Assembly: GCA_017792405.1 (NCBI GenBank)
Contig: CP051231.1
Span: 3,914,062-3,978,061 of the forward strand
Source: Oceanicola sp.
Lineage (GTDB): Bacteria > Pseudomonadota > Alphaproteobacteria > Rhodobacterales > Rhodobacteraceae
Direction: 5' to 3'
Length of the DNA: 64,000 bases
Shown here: in pieces, positions 24,968 to 36,299 of the stretch
How positions within the stretch are numbered: the first letter of the stretch is position 1
How the letters are laid out: each line of letters starts with the position of its first letter
Notes under the pieces: model-generated
The model's input: only the letters and a program-made list of their open reading frames with translations
Database searches by the model: none
Told to the model about the DNA's origin: nothing
Position numbers and translations under genes: made by a program

Positions 24968-25858
24968 CTACTGGGCGGCTTTCTCGCTGGCCACTAGCTC
25001 CTGCAGGTAGCCCCAGAGCTCGTCGCGCAGCTCGTCGCGGCCAAGCCCGAAAGACACGGTGGCTTGCAGGAAGCCTGCCTTGGAGCCGCAGTCGAAGCGC
25101 TCGCCGTTGAAACGGTAGCCGTAGACGCCCTCTTTGCCGCCGATCTCCTCGGCGATGGCGTCGGTCAGCTGGATCTCGCCGCCGGTGCCCTTGTGCTTCT
25201 TGTTGAGGTTGTTCAGCACCTTGGGGGTGAGGATGTAGCGACCGATCACGGCGAGGTTGGAAGGGGCATCCTCGGGCTTGGGCTTTTCGACCATGCCGGA
25301 GACCTTCACGAGGCTGCCGTTGTCTTCTTCGACCGCCAGAAGACCGTAAGCGCCGGCCTTGGATTGCGGCACTTCCATCGCGGCGACCATGCAGCCGCCG
25401 GTCTCGTTATGCGCCTCGACCATCTGCTGGAGGCAGGGCTTTTCGGCTGCGATCACGTCATCGGGGAGGATCACGGCGAAGGGCTCGTTGCCGATCAGGC
25501 GGCGGGCGCACCAGACCGCGTGACCGAGGCCGAGCGCCTTGTGCTGGCGGATATAGGCGATGGCGCCGCTTTCCATGTTGGTGTTCTTGAGCACCTCCAT
25601 GAGTTGGTCCTTGCCCTTCTTGCGCAGTTCCTGCTCCAGCACGGGCGCGTGGTCGAAGTAATCCTCCAGCGCGCCTTTGCCGCGAGAGGTGACGAAGATG
25701 AACTCCTTGATCCCTGCCGCACGCGCCTCGTCGATGGCGTATTGGATCAGCGGTCGGTCAACCAGGGTCATGATCTCCTTGGGGATGGATTTGGTCGCCG
25801 GGAGAAATCGTGTTCCGAGCCCCGCCACCGGGAAGATCGCCTTGGTCACTTTTTTCAT
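24968..25858 (-). CDS. galU: UTP-glucose-1-phosphate uridylyltransferase
   Basis: GalU makes UDP-glucose from glucose-1-phosphate and UTP. The 296-residue protein has FPVAGLGTRFLPATKSIPKE at the N-terminus, VDRPLIQYAIDEA, ILPDDVIAAEKPCLQQ and VEKPKPEDAPSNLAVIGRYI, all diagnostic. The ATG at 25858, with a GAAGAG box, is chosen over an upstream TTG that adds eight residues. It probably begins the galU-galE-glycosyltransferase-sulfotransferase row. The 173 bases upstream, to the GT2 gene's end, hold no recognisable gene. Confidence 0.96.
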   Translation of the reverse strand: MKKVTKAIFPVAGLGTRFLPATKSIPKEIMTLVDRPLIQYAIDEARAAGIKEFIFVTSRGKGALEDYFDHAPVLEQELRKKGKDQLMEVLKNTNMESGAIAYIRQHKALGLGHAVWCARRLIGNEPFAVILPDDVIAAEKPCLQQMVEAHNETGGCMVAAMEVPQSKAGAYGLLAVEEDNGSLVKVSGMVEKPKPEDAPSNLAVIGRYILTPKVLNNLNKKHKGTGGEIQLTDAIAEEIGGKEGVYGYRFNGERFDCGSKAGFLQATVSFGLGRDELRDELWGYLQELVASEKAAQ

Positions 25859-26031
25859 TTTGGTCTCTTCAATCTGCTTCAATCACATGGGCTTCGCCGG
25901 GGCGTGGCACTGTTGGCCGAGACGATAGGCGCAAACCCGTGAGGAAGAAACAGCCAAGCGCCCCATTTTGTTGCACTCGGGGCGGGATTCACGGGCGCGT
26001 GTTGGCCTATGGCCCGCGATTTGGGCGAAGG

Positions 26032-27303
26032 TCAGCTCTCGGGGCTGCGAAAAGTGGCAATCCGTGCCCGCTCGCGGGCAATCCGGGCGGCGCGGCGCCA
26101 GAGGCGGAAGGGCGGGTCGCTGCGCAGGGAGCGGCCGAAGAGGCCGCCGCGCTGGACCCAGACGCCCGCAGGGTCAAACCAGCTGGCGTGTTTGCGGGGC
26201 GTGCGGGACAGGCGGAGGAGGGTGATGACCTTTTGGCCGGAGGCGGCATCGGCGCGGGCGCGGGCGAGCGCGCGGCGGAAGCCGATGAGGCCGCAGCTGC
26301 GCAACTCGTGAACGGTGGGACCGGGGCCTTGGGGGAAGGGCTTGAAGGGGCTTTCGGCGGCGGTGAGCGGGGCAAGATCGGTGAGGGGGGCGGCCATGCC
26401 TTCGGTGATGCCGGCCTCGAGCGAGGCCATGAGCGGGGCCTCCTCGGCGGCGCTCAGGCGGCCCTGCTTGCGGTAGCGCGCGACCCGCTCAGCCTGCCCT
26501 TTGCGCAGGGCGTCCAGCGCCTCGGCGTGGCGCGGCGCGGGGCAGTGGCGGCGCAGGAAGAGCGCGGCGGAGCGGCCGATCTGGTGCAGGTCGATGGGGG
26601 CGCGGTTGGCGCGGCGGGAGGCGTTGGCGGCAAAGCCGTGGTGAACCTGCGCGCGGGGGACGATGGCGGTTTGGCCACCCGAAGGCGCGAGGCGGTGGGT
26701 GACATCGGTTTCGTCGAGAAAGAACCGGAAGGCCGGGTCGAACCCGCCGATGGCGGTGAGGGCAGAGCGGCGGAAGGCGCAATTGGTTCCGTGAGTCTTG
26801 ACGCAACGCGCGCTGGGCCAAAGCGTGGTTTCCAATTCGTTAACGTCGAGCGCGATGTCGGCGCCGGTCTCGTCTGTTGCAACCCCTTGCCATTGCATGG
26901 AAATTCCGTTTCGGCCGCGCACGAAACCGGTGCTGGCAATCACCGACGGGTCGCTGAAGGGCGCCAGAAGGCGCGAAAGCCAGGGCGGTTCGGGCGTAGC
27001 GTCATCGTCGATGAAGGCCACCAGCGGCGCGGCGGCCTGTGCTAGGCCAAGGTTACGGGCCGCAGAGATGTTGGCCTCGTCGAACTCTACCAGCTTCATC
27101 TGCTGAGAAAGGTTAAGCTCCCGCGCGACGGCGAGGCCTGCCGGGTCGGCGACGAGGATCAGCTCGAAGGCGCGGTGGGTCTGGAAGCGGAAGGCGGGGA
27201 GGTTGCGGCGCAGCTCGGCAGCGCGGCCCCGGCTGACGATGATGACGCTGGCCTGTGGCCCCGCCTCTTCCGATTCGCCCGCCGCCGCCGCGCCCTCACT
27301 CAT
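26032..27303 (-). CDS. Glycosyltransferase family 2 protein
   Basis: A 423-residue GT-A glycosyltransferase: ASVIIVSRGRAAELRRNLPA begins the domain, AAPLVAFIDDDATPEPPWL holds the DxD metal site, and IGGFDPAFRFFLDETDVTHR is the ED-type catalytic region. The last 130 residues are basic and Arg-rich and may associate with membrane or partner proteins. The start overlaps the kdsB stop by four bases (ATGA), so the two are translationally coupled, linking it to the KDO pathway or a KDO-containing glycan. The sugar specificity is unknown. Confidence 0.85.
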   Translation of the reverse strand: MSEGAAAAGESEEAGPQASVIIVSRGRAAELRRNLPAFRFQTHRAFELILVADPAGLAVARELNLSQQMKLVEFDEANISAARNLGLAQAAAPLVAFIDDDATPEPPWLSRLLAPFSDPSVIASTGFVRGRNGISMQWQGVATDETGADIALDVNELETTLWPSARCVKTHGTNCAFRRSALTAIGGFDPAFRFFLDETDVTHRLAPSGGQTAIVPRAQVHHGFAANASRRANRAPIDLHQIGRSAALFLRRHCPAPRHAEALDALRKGQAERVARYRKQGRLSAAEEAPLMASLEAGITEGMAAPLTDLAPLTAAESPFKPFPQGPGPTVHELRSCGLIGFRRALARARADAASGQKVITLLRLSRTPRKHASWFDPAGVWVQRGGLFGRSLRSDPPFRLWRRAARIARERARIATFRSPES

Positions 27304-28100
27304 TCAACGCCCATCTGCGCCAGCATGGCCTCGATTCGGGGGGCGTCTTCGGGGTTGTTCAGCTCCCAGAAGGCGCGCCCGCGCCCCTCGACCTCGACGC
27401 AGAGCACCCGGCGGCCTTGCTCCAGAAAGCGGAGTTGCTCCAGGCCCTCCAGCGTTTCCAGCGGCCCGACGGGCCAGGAGGGGTAAGCGGCGAGCGCATC
27501 GGGGCGGTAGGCGTAGACGCCGACATGGTGGAACACTGGGGTTGTGGCGTCGGGCGCGTAGGTCTCGGAGGTGAAGGGGATCACCTCTTTGGAGAAGTAG
27601 AGCGCGGAGCGGTCATGCCCGAAAACGGCGGTGGTGCCGCCGACGCGGCCTGCCTTGCGGTCGGCCAGAAAGGCATTCAGCGCGGCGCCGTCGCAGCGCA
27701 GCACGGGCGTGGCGATTTCGGCGGAAGGCTCGGCACGGGCGGCGGCGACGAGATCGGTGATGAACCACGCCGGGGTCAGCGGGGCATCGCCTTGCAGGTT
27801 CACCACGACATCGAAGCTTTCGCCCATGTTGGCCACCGCCTCGGCGCAGCGCTCGGTGCCGTTGCGGGCCTCGGGCGAGGTCATAACGACCTCGGCGCCG
27901 AAGACCTCCGCCGCCGTGCGGATGCGGTCATCATCGGTGGCGACCACCACGCGGGGGCTGCCCTCGACCGCCTGCGCGGCCTCCCAGCTGCGCTGGATCA
28001 GGCTCTTCTCGATGCCGGACGCACCGAGGAGGGTGGCCAGCGGTTTGCCGGGGTAGCGCTGCGAGGCGTAGCGGGCGGGGATGACGATGAGGAAGGACAA
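27300..28100 (-). CDS. kdsB: 3-deoxy-manno-octulosonate cytidylyltransferase
   Basis: KdsB activates KDO to CMP-KDO for lipid A-core or KDO-linked capsule. The 266-residue enzyme has FLIVIPARYASQRYPGKPLA, VVVATDDDRIRTAAEVFGAE, VVNLQGDAPL and HVGVYAYRPDALAAYP, diagnostic of the family. It starts with TTG three bases after the cysQ stop. It lies between cysQ and a coupled GT2 gene. Confidence 0.95.
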   Translation of the reverse strand: MSFLIVIPARYASQRYPGKPLATLLGASGIEKSLIQRSWEAAQAVEGSPRVVVATDDDRIRTAAEVFGAEVVMTSPEARNGTERCAEAVANMGESFDVVVNLQGDAPLTPAWFITDLVAAARAEPSAEIATPVLRCDGAALNAFLADRKAGRVGGTTAVFGHDRSALYFSKEVIPFTSETYAPDATTPVFHHVGVYAYRPDALAAYPSWPVGPLETLEGLEQLRFLEQGRRVLCVEVEGRGRAFWELNNPEDAPRIEAMLAQMGVE

Positions 28101-28103
28101 GCG

Positions 28104-28901
<798 letters not shown>

Positions 28902-29033
28902 CGTTCTCTCCTTCAACTCGCGGCTCCGTCAATTGACTGCCGGTCCGCGCCCCTTATGGTTTGGCGTCAAAGTTTCGGCAAGTTTTGCGTGCAAGGTTGC
29001 CGGGCAGGCAGCGCCAAGAGGCGGCACAGGCAG

Positions 29034-29855
29034 ATGTTCGAGAAGCAAACCCCAAGAACGCCCTACGGCTCGGCTCTGGCGATGCTGGAGCTGATCTATC
29101 ACGCCACGGTGCGCGAGGTGCGCAAGGGCAGCGGCAATGCCGTGTGGGGCCTTGTGATGAACATGCTCCAGACGGTCATTCTGGTGGGTATCTTCTACTT
29201 CATGTTCACCATTCTGGGCATGAAGAAGAACGCCGTGCGCGGGGATTTCGTGCTCTACATCATGAGCGGGATCTTCATGTTCATGACGCATATCAAGGCG
29301 ATGGGCGCGGTTGTGGGCTCGGAGGGGCCGGCCTCGGCGATGATGAAGCACGCGCCGATGAACACGCTTGTGGCGATCTGCTCGGCGGCGCTGGCAAGCC
29401 TATACACGCAGCTGCTCTCGGCCTCGATGGTGCTGTTCATATATCACGTGGCGATCAACCCGATCGAGTTTTACGACCCGATGGGCACCTTTGCGATGTT
29501 CCTGCTGGCGTGGTTCTCGGGCGTTGCGGTGGGCATGCTGTTTTTGTCGATCAAGCCTTGGGCGCCGGATGCTGTCTCAATCATTTCAAGCATTTACTCG
29601 CGGGCCAACATGGTGGCCTCGGGCAAGATGTTTCTCGCAAACAGCCTGCCGGCCTACATGCTGCCGTTCTTCGACTGGAACCCGCTGTTCCACACGATCG
29701 ATCAGGCGCGGGGGTTCGCCTTTATCAATTACAACCCGCATTACAGCTCGATCACCTATCCGGTGCTGCTGTCGCTCACGCTGATCATGCTGGGGCTGCT
29801 GGGCGAGTTCTTTACCCGCAAGCGGGTCTCGATGAGCTGGAACGCCAAGCGCTGA
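29034..29855 (+). CDS. Polysaccharide-export ABC transporter permease (KpsM/Wzm-like)
   Basis: A 273-residue ABC-2 family membrane protein with about six hydrophobic segments, for example LVMNMLQTVILVGIFYFMFT, MGTFAMFLLAWFSGVAVGML and PVLLSLTLIMLGLLGEFFTR. This architecture is that of capsule or O-antigen export permeases (KpsM/Wzm). No ATP-binding partner lies beside it, so the ATPase must be elsewhere. The ATG at 29034 begins MFEKQTPRTPYGSALAMLEL. It is transcribed divergently from cysQ and convergently with the enolase-family gene. Confidence 0.8.
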   Translation: MFEKQTPRTPYGSALAMLELIYHATVREVRKGSGNAVWGLVMNMLQTVILVGIFYFMFTILGMKKNAVRGDFVLYIMSGIFMFMTHIKAMGAVVGSEGPASAMMKHAPMNTLVAICSAALASLYTQLLSASMVLFIYHVAINPIEFYDPMGTFAMFLLAWFSGVAVGMLFLSIKPWAPDAVSIISSIYSRANMVASGKMFLANSLPAYMLPFFDWNPLFHTIDQARGFAFINYNPHYSSITYPVLLSLTLIMLGLLGEFFTRKRVSMSWNAKR

Positions 29856-29928
29856 GGCGGCTGCGTGGCGCCACCGTGCGGTGGGGCAGGGAATTGGCCG
29901 GAAATGGCGTTAACCCCATAAAACATTG

Positions 29929-29968
29929 ATGCACAACTGATGCACATCCCATGCACATCTTATGCATA
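29929..29968 (-). repeat. Second array of four TGTGCAT-type heptamers at 11-bp period (inverted copy)
   Basis: On the plus strand the units ATGCACA, ATGCACA, ATGCACA, ATGCATA start at 29929, 29940, 29951 and 29962, all 11 bp apart. On the minus strand it reads GCGTATGCAT then TGTGCAT units, matching the array at 7828-7867. It sits in the convergent spacer between the ABC permease and the enolase-family gene, where no promoter is expected. Confidence 0.7.
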
Positions 29969-30008
29969 CGCGATATTCGCCCGCCTTGGTTAAGTTAACC
30001 CGCCGCGC

Positions 30009-31178
30009 TCACCGCGCGACCTCGTAAGCGGCGATGAAATCGCGGTCGGGCGAGACGCCGAGGCCCGGCCCTTCGGGGACCGCCGCGTAGCCGCCGGTGC
30101 GGGCGACCTGGCCCTGAATGTCGAGCGGCTCTTCGAGCAGGTCGTCGCGGAACTTGTTGTCGGTCGTGTCGAACTCCAGCATCGGCTCCCATGGGAAGAG
30201 CCCGCCGGGCAGGGGCGGCATGGCGGCGAGCAGGTGGAGGTTGCAGGCGACCGCGATGGCCGAGCCCCAGACGTGGTTCACGACAGGCGTGAAATGGGCG
30301 TGGCAGAGGGCGAGCACGCGGAGATACTCGGTGACGCCGCCAAGGGCGCAGACCTCGGGCTGGGCGATGTCGAGCGCGCGGGCCTCCAGCAGCGCGCGCC
30401 AGCCCCAGCGGTTGAACTCCACCTCGCCGCCCGAGATGTTGGTGGTCAGCCCGGTGCGCAGCTCGCGGTAGCCATCGTAATCCTCTGGCGCGACCGGCTC
30501 CTCGAACCAATAGGGCGCGAACTCCTCCATCGCGCGGCCCACGTAGAAGGCATCGGCGGTGGTGTAGCAGTGGTTGGCATCGACCATGAACCGGAAGTCG
30601 TCGCCCACGCCGCGGCGGACGGCCTCGATGAGCCGCACGTCATCGCGCGGGCCGAGGCCGACTTTCATTTTGGTGGCGGCGAAGCCCATGCCTTTGATGG
30701 CGGCGGCCTCATCGGGAAAGCGGGCGACCAGCTCATCGGCGGGTTCGGGGCGCAGCATCATGCCGTAGCCGTAGACCGGCAGGCGGGTGCGGTGGCGGCC
30801 GCCGACCATCTGGCAGAGCGGCAGGCCAGCGACCTTGCCGGCGATATCCCAGAGCGCGATGTCGACGCCGGAGAGCGACTGCATGGGCATGCCCTTTTGC
30901 CCGTGGTCGCGCAGGAGGTTGTAGACCTTGTGCCAGATCACGTCACGGTCCAGCGGGTCCATACCCAGCACCATGGGCTGGATCACCTGCTCGACGATGG
31001 CGCGGTTGGCCAGCGCCACGTTGCCCGCGCCGAAGCATTCGCCCCAGCCGGTGACGCCCTCGTCGGTTTCGACCTCGACGAGATGGGCGGTGCGCTGGTG
31101 GTAATACTGCTGCGAGTAGCCGAGCGGCTCCGGCAGGTCGTACCTCAGCACGTGGCTGGTGATCTTGGTGATTTTCAT
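30009..31178 (-). CDS. Mandelate racemase/muconate lactonizing enzyme family protein
   Basis: A 389-residue enolase-superfamily enzyme, likely an acid-sugar dehydratase or racemase. Catalytic features are the KxK motif (ATKMKVGLG), the metal ligands D in FMVDANHCY, E in YWFEEPVAPED and E in ISGGEVEFNRWG, and the general base/acid His in VVNHVWGSAIAVAC. These mark the mandelate-racemase subgroup; the substrate is not predictable. The ATG at 31178 has a GGGAGG box. The upstream reading is a shadow of the alkB and GNAT genes. Confidence 0.85.
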   Translation of the reverse strand: MKITKITSHVLRYDLPEPLGYSQQYYHQRTAHLVEVETDEGVTGWGECFGAGNVALANRAIVEQVIQPMVLGMDPLDRDVIWHKVYNLLRDHGQKGMPMQSLSGVDIALWDIAGKVAGLPLCQMVGGRHRTRLPVYGYGMMLRPEPADELVARFPDEAAAIKGMGFAATKMKVGLGPRDDVRLIEAVRRGVGDDFRFMVDANHCYTTADAFYVGRAMEEFAPYWFEEPVAPEDYDGYRELRTGLTTNISGGEVEFNRWGWRALLEARALDIAQPEVCALGGVTEYLRVLALCHAHFTPVVNHVWGSAIAVACNLHLLAAMPPLPGGLFPWEPMLEFDTTDNKFRDDLLEEPLDIQGQVARTGGYAAVPEGPGLGVSPDRDFIAAYEVAR

Positions 31179-31231
31179 GGTGGCCTCCCTCGGGTGGGAG
31201 GATGCGTTGAAGGCGGGGCGAGCGAAAGGGG

Positions 31232-31837
31232 TCAGGTGACGACGCGGAGGGTCACGTTGAGGCGGCCGCCTTGGGGCAGGAGCGTGGAGGTGCCGGGTTT
31301 GAGGCGGTCGATGCCGTGGAAGGCGCGGCGGGCCTCGCCTGCGAGCACGCAGACATCGCCGGAGTGGAGCCATGTGGAGGCGGTGGGATCGGAGCGGGTA
31401 AGGCCGCCGACGCGGAAGAGGGCATCGTCTCCGAGCGAGATGGAGACCACGGGCATGGAGAAGTCGCTCTCGTCGATATCCTGATGCAGGCCCATGCGGG
31501 CGCTTTCGGCGTAGTAGTTGACGAGGCAGCACTCGGGGGCGCGGTCCACGCCGCTGACCGCCTGCCAGACGGCGAGCACCTCGGGCGGGATGGGCGGCCA
31601 TCCCACGCCAGACGGGTGGCGCGGCTCGTAGCGGTAGCCACGGTGGTCGGAGACCCAGCCGAAGGCGCCCGCCGAGGTCATCTTGACGGACATCTTCTTT
31701 CCGAACCGGGTTTCGGGGTGAAACATCGGCGCGGCCTCGGCCACGCGACGCAGCGCGGCGACCAGCGCCTCCTGCGCCGGGCGGCCGATCAGGCCGGGAT
31801 AGAGACGAATCCCGTGAAAATCGAGCGGGGCTGTCAT
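31232..31837 (-). CDS. alkB: AlkB-type 2-oxoglutarate/Fe(II) dioxygenase
   Basis: AlkB oxidatively removes alkyl lesions such as 1-methyladenine and 3-methylcytosine from nucleic acids. The 201-residue enzyme has the HxD iron motif MGLHQDIDESDFSMPVVSIS, the distal His in RRAFHGIDRL and the 2-oxoglutarate arginine region GRLNVTLRVV. The ATG at 31837 overlaps the GNAT stop (ATGA), so the two are translationally coupled. Confidence 0.93.
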   Translation of the reverse strand: MTAPLDFHGIRLYPGLIGRPAQEALVAALRRVAEAAPMFHPETRFGKKMSVKMTSAGAFGWVSDHRGYRYEPRHPSGVGWPPIPPEVLAVWQAVSGVDRAPECCLVNYYAESARMGLHQDIDESDFSMPVVSISLGDDALFRVGGLTRSDPTASTWLHSGDVCVLAGEARRAFHGIDRLKPGTSTLLPQGGRLNVTLRVVT

Positions 31838-32406
31838 GCCCGCCCTGCCAGCACATGCTCCCACGCGGCGCGATCCAGCCTCCAGCATTGGCGCAGGCCG
31901 GGTCCGGTGCCGTAATCGAGCATGGCGTCGTGGTCATGCACCGCACCGAGCCTGCCGGTGGCGGTTTGGGAGCGGATGTTGCCGGGGTCGATGTGCAGCC
32001 AGACAGTCTCGGACCCCGCGAAGGCATGGCCGAACATCAGCCGCTTCAGCTCGAAGTTGGTGCCGCCGCCCCAGTGATCTCGGGTCAGGAAGGTGAAGCC
32101 GACGGAGGGCACGCCCGGCGCGTCGGTGGTGGCGTAGTAGCGGGAGGTGCCGATGACGCGGTCTGTGGGCGCCTCGCGCACAGTCAGGGCGGTGCCGGAG
32201 GCAAGCAGCATGTCGAAATAGGGGCCGAAGACCTCGGGCCGCCAGCGCTCGGTGGCGGGGTGGCCGGCCCATATTTGCGGGTCAGCGGCGGCCTTTGCCA
32301 GCGGCGCGCGATCATCCTCGCACAGAGGCCGCAACGCCAGCAGGGCGCTCACAAGCTGCGGTTGCGGCTCGAACCCCTCTGCGAGATTGCCCAAGAATCC
32401 GGTCAT
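31834..32406 (-). CDS. GNAT-family acetyltransferase
   Basis: A 190-residue RimJ/RimL-type GNAT, which transfers an acetyl group from acetyl-CoA. LRPLCEDDRAPLAKAAADP opens the domain, FLTRDHWGGGTNFELKRLMF covers the acetyl-CoA-binding segment and VWLHIDPGNIRSQTATGRLG the later strands. The substrate is not predictable. The start was set at ATG 32406, 27 bases inside the longest reading. It is translationally coupled to alkB and divergent from dnaK. Confidence 0.8.
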   Translation of the reverse strand: MTGFLGNLAEGFEPQPQLVSALLALRPLCEDDRAPLAKAAADPQIWAGHPATERWRPEVFGPYFDMLLASGTALTVREAPTDRVIGTSRYYATTDAPGVPSVGFTFLTRDHWGGGTNFELKRLMFGHAFAGSETVWLHIDPGNIRSQTATGRLGAVHDHDAMLDYGTGPGLRQCWRLDRAAWEHVLAGRA

Positions 32407-32453
32407 TGGCTCCAATCCATGCGATTTTCCCACAGATTCATCCCTTCACATGT

Positions 32454-32485
32454 GTTGCAGCCGCGCAACCGCCTCCTTATATACC
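32454..32485 (+). promoter_or_regulatory. Putative sigma-32 (RpoH) promoter of dnaK
   Basis: GTTG (32454-32457) and CTTATATACC (32476-32485) are separated by 18 bases and fit the alphaproteobacterial RpoH pattern CTTG-N17/18-CYTATNTNNG apart from the first and last bases. The dnaK ATG follows 109 bases downstream. Confidence 0.5.
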
Positions 32486-32593
32486 CTTCGAAGCTCGGTC
32501 GGGGGCCCAACCCCGGCCACTTGGGATCGGGTGTCAGGGGCCTCTCAGAGGACCTGTTGCCCACAACATCGCCGAATGAAGAGGTAGAGTATA

Positions 32594-34510
<1,917 letters not shown>

Positions 34511-34537
34511 TCGCACGTTGATGTAACCCGGGATAGG

Positions 34538-34560
34538 CCGGTCCGGGAAACCGGGCCGGT
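34538..34560 (+). repeat. GC-rich hairpin between dnaK and dnaJ
   Basis: CCGGTCCGGG, AAA, CCGGGCCGGT can form a strong stem with one G-T pair. No U-tract follows, so a partial attenuator or mRNA-stabilising hairpin is likelier than a full terminator. Confidence 0.45.
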
Positions 34561-34589
34561 CTTCGCGGTTCAAGGGAAAGGGCGATCAG

Positions 34590-35741
34590 ATGGCAAAACG
34601 CGATTTCTACGAGGTGCTGGGCGTTGAGCGCGGCGCGTCGGGCGACGAGATCAAGAAGGCCTATCGCAAGAAGGCCAAGGAGCTGCACCCCGACCGAAAC
34701 GCCGACAACCCCAAGGCCGAAGACCAGTTCAAGGAGGTCAACGAGGCCTATGACGCGCTGAAGGACCCCGAGCGCAAGGCGGCCTACGACCGCTTTGGCC
34801 ATGCGGCCTTCGAGGGCGGCGGACCGCGCCCCGGACAGGGCGGCGGCTTCAACCAGCAGGGCGATTTCGCCTCTGCCTTCAGCGACGTGTTCGACGACCT
34901 CTTCGGCGACTTCATGGGTGGCCGTGGCCGCCCCGGCGGCGGAGGAAGGCGCGCGGCGCGCGGCAGCGACCTGCGCTACAACCTGCGGATCAAGCTGGAG
35001 CAGGCCTACAAGGGCACGCAGAAAACGATCAACGTGCCGACCTCGGTGCAATGCGACACCTGTGAGGGCAGCGGCGCCGAGGGCGGCGCGGAGCCCACCA
35101 CCTGCCCGACCTGCTCGGGCATGGGTAAGGTGCGCGCGCAGCAGGGCTTCTTCACGGTGGAGCGCACCTGCCCCACCTGTGGCGGCCTTGGCCAGCACAT
35201 CAAGAACCCCTGCAAGGCCTGTGGCGGCCAGGGCCGGGTGGAGAAGGACCGCTCGTTGAGCGTGAACATCCCCGCCGGTGTCGAGACCGGCACGCGCATT
35301 CGGCTTGCCGGTGAGGGCGAGGCCGGGCTGCGGGGCGGGCCTGCGGGTGACCTCTACATCTTTATCGAGGTGGAGCCGCATCCGCTGTTCGAGCGCGAGG
35401 GTCCGGATCTCTTCTGCCGGGTGCCGGTGAGCATGATTGCCGCCGCGCTGGGCGGCGACATCGAGGTGCCCACCATCGACGGTGGCCGCAGCCGGGTAAA
35501 GATTCCGGCCGGGGCGCAGGGTGGCAAGCAGATGCGCCTGCGTGGCAAGGGCATGCCGCCGCTACGGGGGGCGGGCAACGGGGATATGTTCATCGAGCTT
35601 TCGGTGGAGACCCCAGTGAACCTGACCAGCCGCCAGAAGGAACTGTTGAAGGAGTTCGAGGGGCTGGCGAAGGACAACAACCCGGAGACCTCGAGCTTCT
35701 TCTCCAAGGTGAAGAGCTTCTGGGACGGGATGAAGGGCTGA
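34590..35741 (+). CDS. dnaJ: Co-chaperone DnaJ
   Basis: The 383-residue Hsp40 stimulates DnaK ATPase and delivers substrates. It has an N-terminal J domain with the HPD motif (KELHPDRNADNPKAED), a Gly-rich linker, four CxxCxGxG zinc repeats (CDTCEGSG, CPTCSGMG, CPTCGGLG, CKACGGQG) near residues 150-215 and the C-terminal substrate domains. It lies directly after dnaK and ends before an intrinsic terminator. Confidence 0.98.
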   Translation: MAKRDFYEVLGVERGASGDEIKKAYRKKAKELHPDRNADNPKAEDQFKEVNEAYDALKDPERKAAYDRFGHAAFEGGGPRPGQGGGFNQQGDFASAFSDVFDDLFGDFMGGRGRPGGGGRRAARGSDLRYNLRIKLEQAYKGTQKTINVPTSVQCDTCEGSGAEGGAEPTTCPTCSGMGKVRAQQGFFTVERTCPTCGGLGQHIKNPCKACGGQGRVEKDRSLSVNIPAGVETGTRIRLAGEGEAGLRGGPAGDLYIFIEVEPHPLFEREGPDLFCRVPVSMIAAALGGDIEVPTIDGGRSRVKIPAGAQGGKQMRLRGKGMPPLRGAGNGDMFIELSVETPVNLTSRQKELLKEFEGLAKDNNPETSSFFSKVKSFWDGMKG

Positions 35742-35764
35742 GGGTGGCAATCACCCGAGCCAAG

Positions 35765-35792
35765 GGGCGCGCCGGGAGTGGCGCGCCCTTTT
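35765..35792 (+). terminator. Intrinsic terminator after dnaJ
   Basis: The perfect nine-base-pair stem GGGCGCGCC / GGCGCGCCC encloses GGGAGT and is followed by TTTTGCGTTTT. It ends the dnaKJ transcript. Confidence 0.85.
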
Positions 35793-35834
35793 GCGTTTTG
35801 GGGGCAGCTGCTGGGATCCGCGGCGAGCTTCGCC

Positions 35835-36299
35835 CTACGCGGGGGTGCAGGTGGTCTCGATGCCTTGATCGGTGTCGCGCAGGCGCAGGGCGCTCGCGCT
35901 GATCTCTTCGATCCGGTAGCGGGCGAGTTGGTTGGCGAGGGCGGTTTCGACCTCGGTGATCATGCCGGAGGGCAGCTCGGCCAGCGGCACGTTTTGCCCG
36001 GCTTCGGCAAAGCGCATCAGGCGGTGGGTTTCGTAGTGGTCGGTCAGGGCACCCTCGGCGAGCTCCCATCTGCCGGAGAAGCTGAACTGCATGGCAACCG
36101 GGGTGCCGCCATCGGTGCTTTGCACATCGGTCCGGCCGGAGAGCGTGCCGCCCTCGCCGTAGCTTACCTGACGCTCCATCGTGTAGTCGCCCGGCCGGGA
36201 GGTGCAGAGCCAGTCGCCGGTGAGCAGCGCGGCTTGCGGATCATCGCGGCAGGCGGCAAGGGACAGCAGGAGCAGTGCGGCGAGCGCGGGCCTAGCCAT
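35835..36299 (-). CDS. Small unknown lipoprotein
   Basis: A 154-residue protein with a lipobox signal (LALLLLSLAACRDD, Cys17 lipidated), so it should be membrane-anchored outside the cytoplasm. The mature part shows GDWLCTSRPGDYTMERQVSY, WELAEGALTDHYET and a C-terminal TTC. The G-x-W-x-C start of the domain is shared with the neighbouring gene at 36292, suggesting a tandem duplication. Its start overlaps the end of that gene by eight bases. No known function. Confidence 0.7.
   Translation of the reverse strand: MARPALAALLLLSLAACRDDPQAALLTGDWLCTSRPGDYTMERQVSYGEGGTLSGRTDVQSTDGGTPVAMQFSFSGRWELAEGALTDHYETHRLMRFAEAGQNVPLAELPSGMITEVETALANQLARYRIEEISASALRLRDTDQGIETTCTPA

Noticed and set aside
30009..32027. 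A 672-residue minus-strand reading covering the enolase gene and beyond.
   Set aside because: Its first 280 residues are a low-complexity shadow of the alkB and GNAT genes; the ATG at 31178 with a ribosome site gives the true enzyme.
34538..34560. A full terminator between dnaK and dnaJ.
   Set aside because: There is no U-tract and the genes are 79 bases apart, so it is kept only as a hairpin.
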